A program made the translations under genes and the position numbers. From Centrapalus pauciflorus (Eukaryota > Streptophyta > Magnoliopsida > Asterales > Asteraceae): 64,000 bases of DNA. The notes under the pieces were generated by a model that was given only the letters and a program-made list of their open reading frames with translations, made no database searches and had not been told where the DNA came from. Shown here piece by piece: positions 58,126 through 64,000 of the stretch; the first letter of the stretch is position 1, and each line of letters starts with the position of its first letter. The DNA is taken from contig JAANYP010000760.1 in NCBI GenBank assembly GCA_020465985.1, positions 713,867 through 777,866 on the forward strand. The letters are read 5' to 3'.

Positions 58126-58508
58126 AAATCCTATTATATTAGGGTGCTATGCAGGCACCATACTCTACAAATCTTTAGTTGAATTAACATGTATCACTCT
58201 CAATGGAAAAGATGAACTATATATCTGATCATAAACAACAATTTAGTTAAATTATAGGTTAAAATTATAAGGTATAATGTATGAGAATTTAGGGTACGAT
58301 GCATAAAGAAATTGTCATGTTATTATCTTTTTCTATATGCGTTCTTACGATAAATAATATTATCACATTTTGTTACATGCATATAGGCTATATTAAGATC
58401 TGATTTAAATAAAAGCAAATCGATTATAATCTGAACTAACTAATATAATAAATAATTAACTAAAATTTAATAAATTCAAATATTTTATAATTATTAAACT
58501 GTAATCTA

Positions 58509-58860
58509 TCTATTCTATTATATGAGTAACTAGATGCCACATGACATCTAGATAGAGCGTCAATTGACTTAACATGTGATTGACACGTGTACCTAATAAT
58601 TTCCTATTAATTTGCTTCTAAAATTTGTTTTTTCCAATCTATCTATAATAAATAATTTAAATAATATCTAATCAAATCTAAATCTTATCTAAATAAACTC
58701 AAATTTGAATTATGACTTTTCTTTTTATATATTTATATTTATTGTATTATATAAATAGATATTATAAATTTGATAAAATATATTTAAAAATTATCCTACA
58801 AGATTAATAAAATTAAATTTTTAAATGTATACTCGTGTTATACATGAGTTTATAAACTAG
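58509..58860 (+). mobile_element. Helitron (non-autonomous)
   Basis: 5' TCTATTCTATTATATGAGTA after A; GATGCCACATGACATCT near the start; 3' hairpin CTCGTGTTATACATGAG, then TTTATAAACTAG followed by T. 352 bp. Confidence 0.82.
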
Positions 58861-59442
58861 TAATATATTTAAGTAAAAAGCTTGAAATAAAATACTCTAC
58901 TAATAATATAAGCATATGCCAACTAGCAATGCTACGCGTATAATGTGCCATTGACCTCATTTTCTAGATCTAATATGACGTCATCGTTTTATTTATCCAT
59001 TTTAATTGAATTTTAATTGAATATTTTATATAAGAGTAAATTATAAACTTCATCATAGTGATTTGATAGAAAATACTTAATCTTGCTTTTTAATACATTA
59101 ATACAAATTTTGTCCATATAAGTGACTATTTATTAGGATTTTAATTTTTTTTAAATAATCATTTTTGCCCATAAAAAATAATAAACATTGGTAATAGAAA
59201 AAATTATAAAAATATTCTTTGTGGTTTGTCTAAAAATATGAACACAATCCATCATCTTTCAAAGTCGCATTTAGAGTCTTTCAAATCACTGTTTGTTTTC
59301 GCAAAGGCTTCACTCTGGTGTCTTTTAACTTTGGTCCCTTGGTATTACATTTATTCACTTTTAGTCATTATTGGCTTTTTTATTTTATGTTTAATTATTT
59401 CATTTTAGTCTTTTTTATTTTATTATCTTTATTTAATTTTTA
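58861..59442. other. Intergenic, nothing recognised
   Basis: AT-rich. The word AATATGACGTCATCGTTTTAT recurs in relatives at about 24105 and 60275 together with GCCAACTnGCAATGC, indicating a short dispersed repeat. Confidence 0.45.
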
Positions 59443-59761
59443 GGATTAGTATTGAAAAAACACTATAAACTTTTCTCATTTTCACGATTAAGTCCCTAAA
59501 CTTTTTTTTTCCGATTGTTTAAGTCCCTAAACTATTTTTGTATTATTCAAAAGTATATATTTTTGACCGGCTACCGGATGAATAGGTAAAACACAACCAA
59601 TAAAACAAAAAGTTTAGGGACTTAATCACTAAAAGATGTAAAGATAGTGAGTTTTTTTAATAAGAGAAAAATAGTTAAAGGACTTCAAAAATCAGAAAAA
59701 AAGTTTAGGGACTTGATCACAAAACTAAGAAAAGTTTATGGAATTTTTCCGATATTAACCC
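59443..59761. mobile_element. Foldback MITE with 9-bp TSD (38-kb family)
   Basis: Ends GGATTAGTATTGAAAAAACA and GAATTTTTCCGATATTAACCC. Exact duplication TAATTTTTA (59434-59442 and 59762-59770). The arms have TTAAGTCCCTAAACTTTTTT and its complement. Confidence 0.92.
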
Positions 59762-60305
59762 TAATTTTTAATTAGTTACTTACTTAATTATGATTTTACC
59801 AGATATAATTAAGAATAAAATTTATTAATTCATAATATTAATTATATACTCTCACTGTATTTATATATATAATTTCACTTGTCTCAGTTTAATATTTTTA
59901 CCATTATTTTATATTTTTAGTGTCAAATTTATATTTTCAATGATACTTTTGTAGTATTGTCTAATTTTAAATGTGTCTGAAAGTACCATTCTTAAATTGA
60001 TATGAAAAAAGGATAATTAATTGTGTGAGATTATTAAAAAATATTACTAAATTAAAACATAATTTAAGTCACATGTCAAATTAAAATAATTCAATCTAAC
60101 TAATATAATAATAATTAAATAAAATTTAATAAACCACTAATTTTTTATAAGTATTACACTATAATAATATATTTAAGTGAAAAGCCTAAAAGAAAAACCT
60201 CTACTAATAATATAAGTATGCCAACTGGCAATGCTACTCGTATAATGTGCCAATTGACCTCAATTTCTAGATCTAGTATGACGTCATCGTTTTATTTGTT
60301 TATTA

Positions 60306-60533
60306 GGTTAAACGCAAAAAATAACAACCATCTTTCATTTTTTTAACAATTATAACAACAATCTTTATTTCTTAACGTTTATAGCATTCATCTTTCATTT
60401 TTATAACATTTATAGAAACTAACATGTTATAACAGGTTAGCAACATGTTAACTGTAACATATAGCAACTATTTTTAATTATTTTACGATTATAGCAATGA
60501 TCTACTTTTAACGTTTATAACATTTTTGTTTTC

Positions 60534-60619
<86 letters not shown>

Positions 60620-63121
60620 ATTTTCTTTAAACATTTGAGATTTATTTCTCTAAATTATAAATTATCAATAGAATAATTAAAAATAAATAAATAATTGTTA
60701 ATTGGATAGATATGTGACATTGTGACAATGAAACATTTTAGTGATTTATAACAAATTATTTCTAAAATAAACGATTGTTAAATTTTGATTTTTGTTAATA
60801 ATTCTTTTTACACATTACTGATTATTTATTTTAAACAAATTCAAAATATACTTAATATTGTAGTATTTTATTCTAAAAATAAACACGATAATACACTAGT
60901 TTTCATACATATTTTCTTATAGACGACTAACATATCTTATTTTGAAGTCTCGTTAACAAATTAGTGTGTTATCGTGTTTATTTTATAACAGAATATCACA
61001 ATATTAGATATATTTTGATTTTGTTTATAAAAAATAATCGGTCATGGGTAAAAAAATATTATTAACAAAAATCAGATTTTAACAATGGTTTATTTTAAAA
61101 ATAAGTTGTTATAAATGACTACAATATTTCATTGTCACAATATCACATAACTTTTATATTAAAAATTCACTACGATTCGTTAAAATAAAATAAATATATC
61201 CAATTAATAATTGTTTATATTTTTAATTATTCATATTGATAATTTATAATTTAAAGAAACAAAATCTCAAATGTTTAATGTAACATCCCGATTTTGAGAT
61301 AGGTACGTGGAATTAATTCATTGGATTAGTTATTTAATTTGGGACCCGGAGATATAAAATTGTATTTTGGGGTATCGGGATCGGATTTTTGGGTATCGGA
61401 CCGAGTTAAACCCAAAACATATATATATGTGTCGCTTCCTTTGTTCTTGGATTCATTTCAAAATCCAGAGCTGAGATATATGTGTGTGTGATTCTAATTC
61501 CAGCAGCCTTATTCAGAGATTGAAGCTCCAATTCGTGATCCAAGCCTCCAATTCCTTCATCAACTTCCTAGTTACATATTGAGGTAAATTTTGAGCTCTA
61601 ATTCTTGGGATTTGATGTTAGTAATTGTGAAAAGCAGCTGAATTGAGTTTAATCATGTTTCTGGGTAAATTCGAACATAAATCTGTGGTTAAAATTGAGC
61701 AGAATCGAGATTGGGGATTAAATCCCCTGGCTGTTGAGAAACAGAGCATAACTGGTTCTGTTCGTCCGTGAGCGCGACCGCGATCCCTTGATCGCGGGCC
61801 GCGATGTTCTTGAGATGATCGCAGGCGGTTTGAGCCCGAGCTCGGACCGCGTTGTGAGCTCGGCCGAGTTTGAGGTCAGCGCGGCCGAGACCGCGATAGA
61901 GTCAGTGCGGCCGCGATTGGTTGAGTTCGGCCGCGATGCGGCTGAGGGTTCGGGTCGGGTTTTCGGGTTCTGTGAGTCGTATATTTGGGTCCTTGGGGTC
62001 TCGAGAATTGCTGAGAAGTGTGTATAGAGTGTTGGGTCGAAATTGTGATATTGAGAATGCGTCTTTTGGGTATCTGGGATTGTGTGAGTTGGTTGGGACC
62101 TTGTGTCTGAGTATTCGGGTTGTGTGAGTTGGTAGTTGAGTATCTGAGTCTGTGTGAGTTATATGAGTATTGTGTATAGAGCTGTTGAGTTATCGAGAAA
62201 TCGAGTATCCAGAGCTGTTGGGTTGTGATTGAGAACTTGAGCTGTGATTGTGATTGTAATATAGAGTCATTGTGTTGTGATTCCAGGGTCTCGAGTTGAT
62301 AGGGTTGAGGACGGGCAGGGAACCGAGACTTAGTTTATCTAGCTGAGCAGGTGAGTTTGCATGTTTTTCTTGAGATACTTGTACGATTATTTATTAATAC
62401 TTGCATGATCTTTTACTGAGCTTTTACGAGATATCATGAGTTTCTTACGAGTTTTATTGAGATATTATCATGCATGTATTACTGTGCTTTATTGAGAACT
62501 GTGTTTTATATATGAGATTTGGGACACTTGAGCTGTTGAGATACTAAACCGTACGGCTGGGCAGGGGTTGGGTCGCTCCCAATTCCCTTTTTAGTTCCTG
62601 ACGACTGCTTTGTGCGGTCTAGGGATTTTGGCACGTGGGCCTATCCACGCGAGTTGAGCATCATGTGGGATCTCATATACTTGTTCAGTAGAGAACGCTG
62701 AACGTTTTATTATTGAGCTTACTTTTTATTGAGATTTATAATCGTACACTAACCCTTGCATTCTCACCAGCTTTAGCTGACCTGTGTGTGTTGTTGTGTG
62801 TAATCCAGGTGACCGGACTGCTGGTAGGCCTGCTGCACCAAAGTAGGTTTACGTTTTCTGTGCTCGAGGAGTTAGCTACCTTTCATAGAGGTAGTTATAT
62901 TTTGGGGATTGTTTATCATACACTTCGGATAGGTTATGTAATGTTCAGAGACTTCCGTGACTGTTTCTTGTGTAAAATAATGATTTAAATTATCGAGTTT
63001 TCCGCGTGTACGTATGGGAATAGTGTAGAGATTATTATGTTATATCTTTGCTGACGTGGTAATTGCGTGGCATTGTGGATTAGTTTGAGGGCGTTACATT
63101 TAAAGCTAAATTGGTAAAAAA

Positions 63122-63179
<58 letters not shown>

Positions 63180-63370
63180 GTAATAATAATAATAATAGTA
63201 ATAAAAGAACAACAAAAATGTTATAAACATTAAAAATTTATCATTGCTATAATCATTAAAAAAAATTAAAGACAGTTGCTATTTTTTGCAATTAACCTGT
63301 TGGTAACCTGTTAAAACATGTTAGTTGCTATAAACGTTAAAAAAATAAAAGATAAACGTTATAAAATTAA
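60306..63370. mobile_element. Large foldback with mirrored (ATT)n/(AAT)n tracts
   Basis: The left end GGTTAAACGCAAAAAATAAC is mirrored by GCTATTTTTTGCAATTAACC near 63297. Each arm has a long trinucleotide array: (ATT)n at about 60536-60616 and (AAT)n at about 63122-63200. Interior arms (TTGTTAATTGGATA... / TATCCAATTAATAATTG) pair across about 60700-61280. The right arm is split by the solo LTR at 61279. Sequence outside 63297 repeats arm material, so the right edge is rearranged. Confidence 0.75.
61279..63098 (+). mobile_element. Solo LTR, Ty3/gypsy type
   Basis: Starts TGTAACATCCCGATTTTGAG and ends GAGGGCGTTACA. 5-bp duplication TTTAA (61274-61278 and 63099-63103). TGTAAC/GTTACA termini are typical of plant gypsy LTRs. 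1820 bp with a GC-rich centre (61760-61960, GCGGCCGCGAT words); frames inside it are incidental. No internal region or second LTR, so it is a product of LTR-LTR recombination. Confidence 0.9.
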
Positions 63371-64000
63371 GTCTAGACCGATAAATCAGAAAATTGAAAT
63401 TAGACCAGGTCAAATCTAATATGTCCGATTTAGTTTGGTTCTAGATTATAGATTTTTTAATGCCTTTTTTCGGTTTGATTTATAGTTTCGTAGTTTTTAA
63501 AACACCATGGTCCACTCATGTCTAGATCAAAATTGAAACCAAACCATTAAAAATTAATTTTTATACCTGAATTATTTAAAAAGTTTTGGGTCGTTTGTTC
63601 ACAGATACATTTCATTCACATCGCATGTTTAGCTATCAAATTCCGTGTAATGACTATTCCTTTTCAAACAAGATATTTTTTTTCCATTAAATGAATTTGT
63701 TTTCCATAATGGATTTTCAAGTAATGTACCAAACAGAAAACAACAAAAAAATTGAATATGAATTTCACTTCTTTCCTGCCAGCCTTGTATTTGGATTCAG
63801 ATAAACTTCAATCCTTCCAGAATTTTCTTTTTTTGACAGAATTCATTTCTAGAGTAAACATTCTGTCGATAAAACGCCGCTTTTGATTCATTTTAACCCG
63901 GTCAAAGTTTAGTCAAATGTACATTCCTATTAATATACGAACAAGTTTAATCAGTTTTTCCCATTGATTTAGTATCCCCCAACATTATTTTTTACGAATG
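63371..64000. other. Right margin, nothing recognised
   Basis: AT-rich with a GTTTGTTCACAGATACATT / GTACCAAACAG pair (63598-63735) suggestive of a decayed MITE. No gene. Confidence 0.4.

Noticed and set aside
61788..62988. Short open frames around 61.8-63.0 kb
   Set aside because: They lie inside a solo LTR with TSD; the frames come from its GC-rich centre and have no domain.

Overview
This is eukaryotic nuclear DNA from a flowering plant, most likely a eudicot. The evidence is spliced plant-type genes (TM9SF, ACD6/ITN1-like ankyrin-PGG, ubiquitin-like), a Ty1/copia element primed by initiator-Met tRNA, an AT-rich background, and dense MITEs, Helitrons, hAT, MULE, CACTA and SINE copies. The repeat style recalls Asteraceae, but that is an inference and not shown by the sequence.

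Genes are few and almost all on the minus strand. (1) 1749-1968 (+) is the last exon of a TM9SF endomembrane protein whose body lies left of the window. (2) 3505-4404 and 5165-6076 (-) are tandem paralogues, each encoding three ubiquitin-like folds. (3) 10856-15712 (-) is a five-exon ankyrin-repeat/PGG membrane protein; I assembled it with phase-consistent splice sites, including a short first exon about 1.9 kb upstream of exon 2. (4) 30544-31098 (-) is a small proline-rich hydrophilic protein of unknown role. (5) 55006-57894 (-) is a five-exon paralogue of (3), about 40 kb away in the same orientation, so the window holds a dispersed pair of ankyrin-PGG genes of the class linked to defence and salt responses.

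Everything else is mostly repeats. Well-bounded insertions are: a young Ty1/copia element (38786-43541; the 218-bp LTRs read as identical; intact gag-pol; TSD CCTAT) that split an older palindromic MITE; a gypsy-type solo LTR (61279-63098; TSD TTTAA) inside a large foldback; two hAT-like elements (31368-32537, 37002-38342), each carrying a nested MULE-type foldback with an exact 9-bp TSD; a 3.4-kb MULE (24172-27556; TSD ATTTAACAA) that carries tRNA-like sequences; a CACTA miniature element (8890-9223); two SINEs (10119-10351, 29069-29251); several short Helitrons (20212-20479, 29758-30102, 36403-36900, 58509-58860, and an interrupted one near 23.1-23.9 kb); and a decayed LINE fragment (35700-36170).

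The most unusual region is 47.8-52.4 kb. Six different MITE-like inverted-repeat elements lie end to end there, separated only by (TA)n tracts. A related family, with copies near 2.9, 12.7 and 20.7 kb, contains arrays of the self-complementary 10-mer TGATGCATCA repeated about every 20-21 bp.
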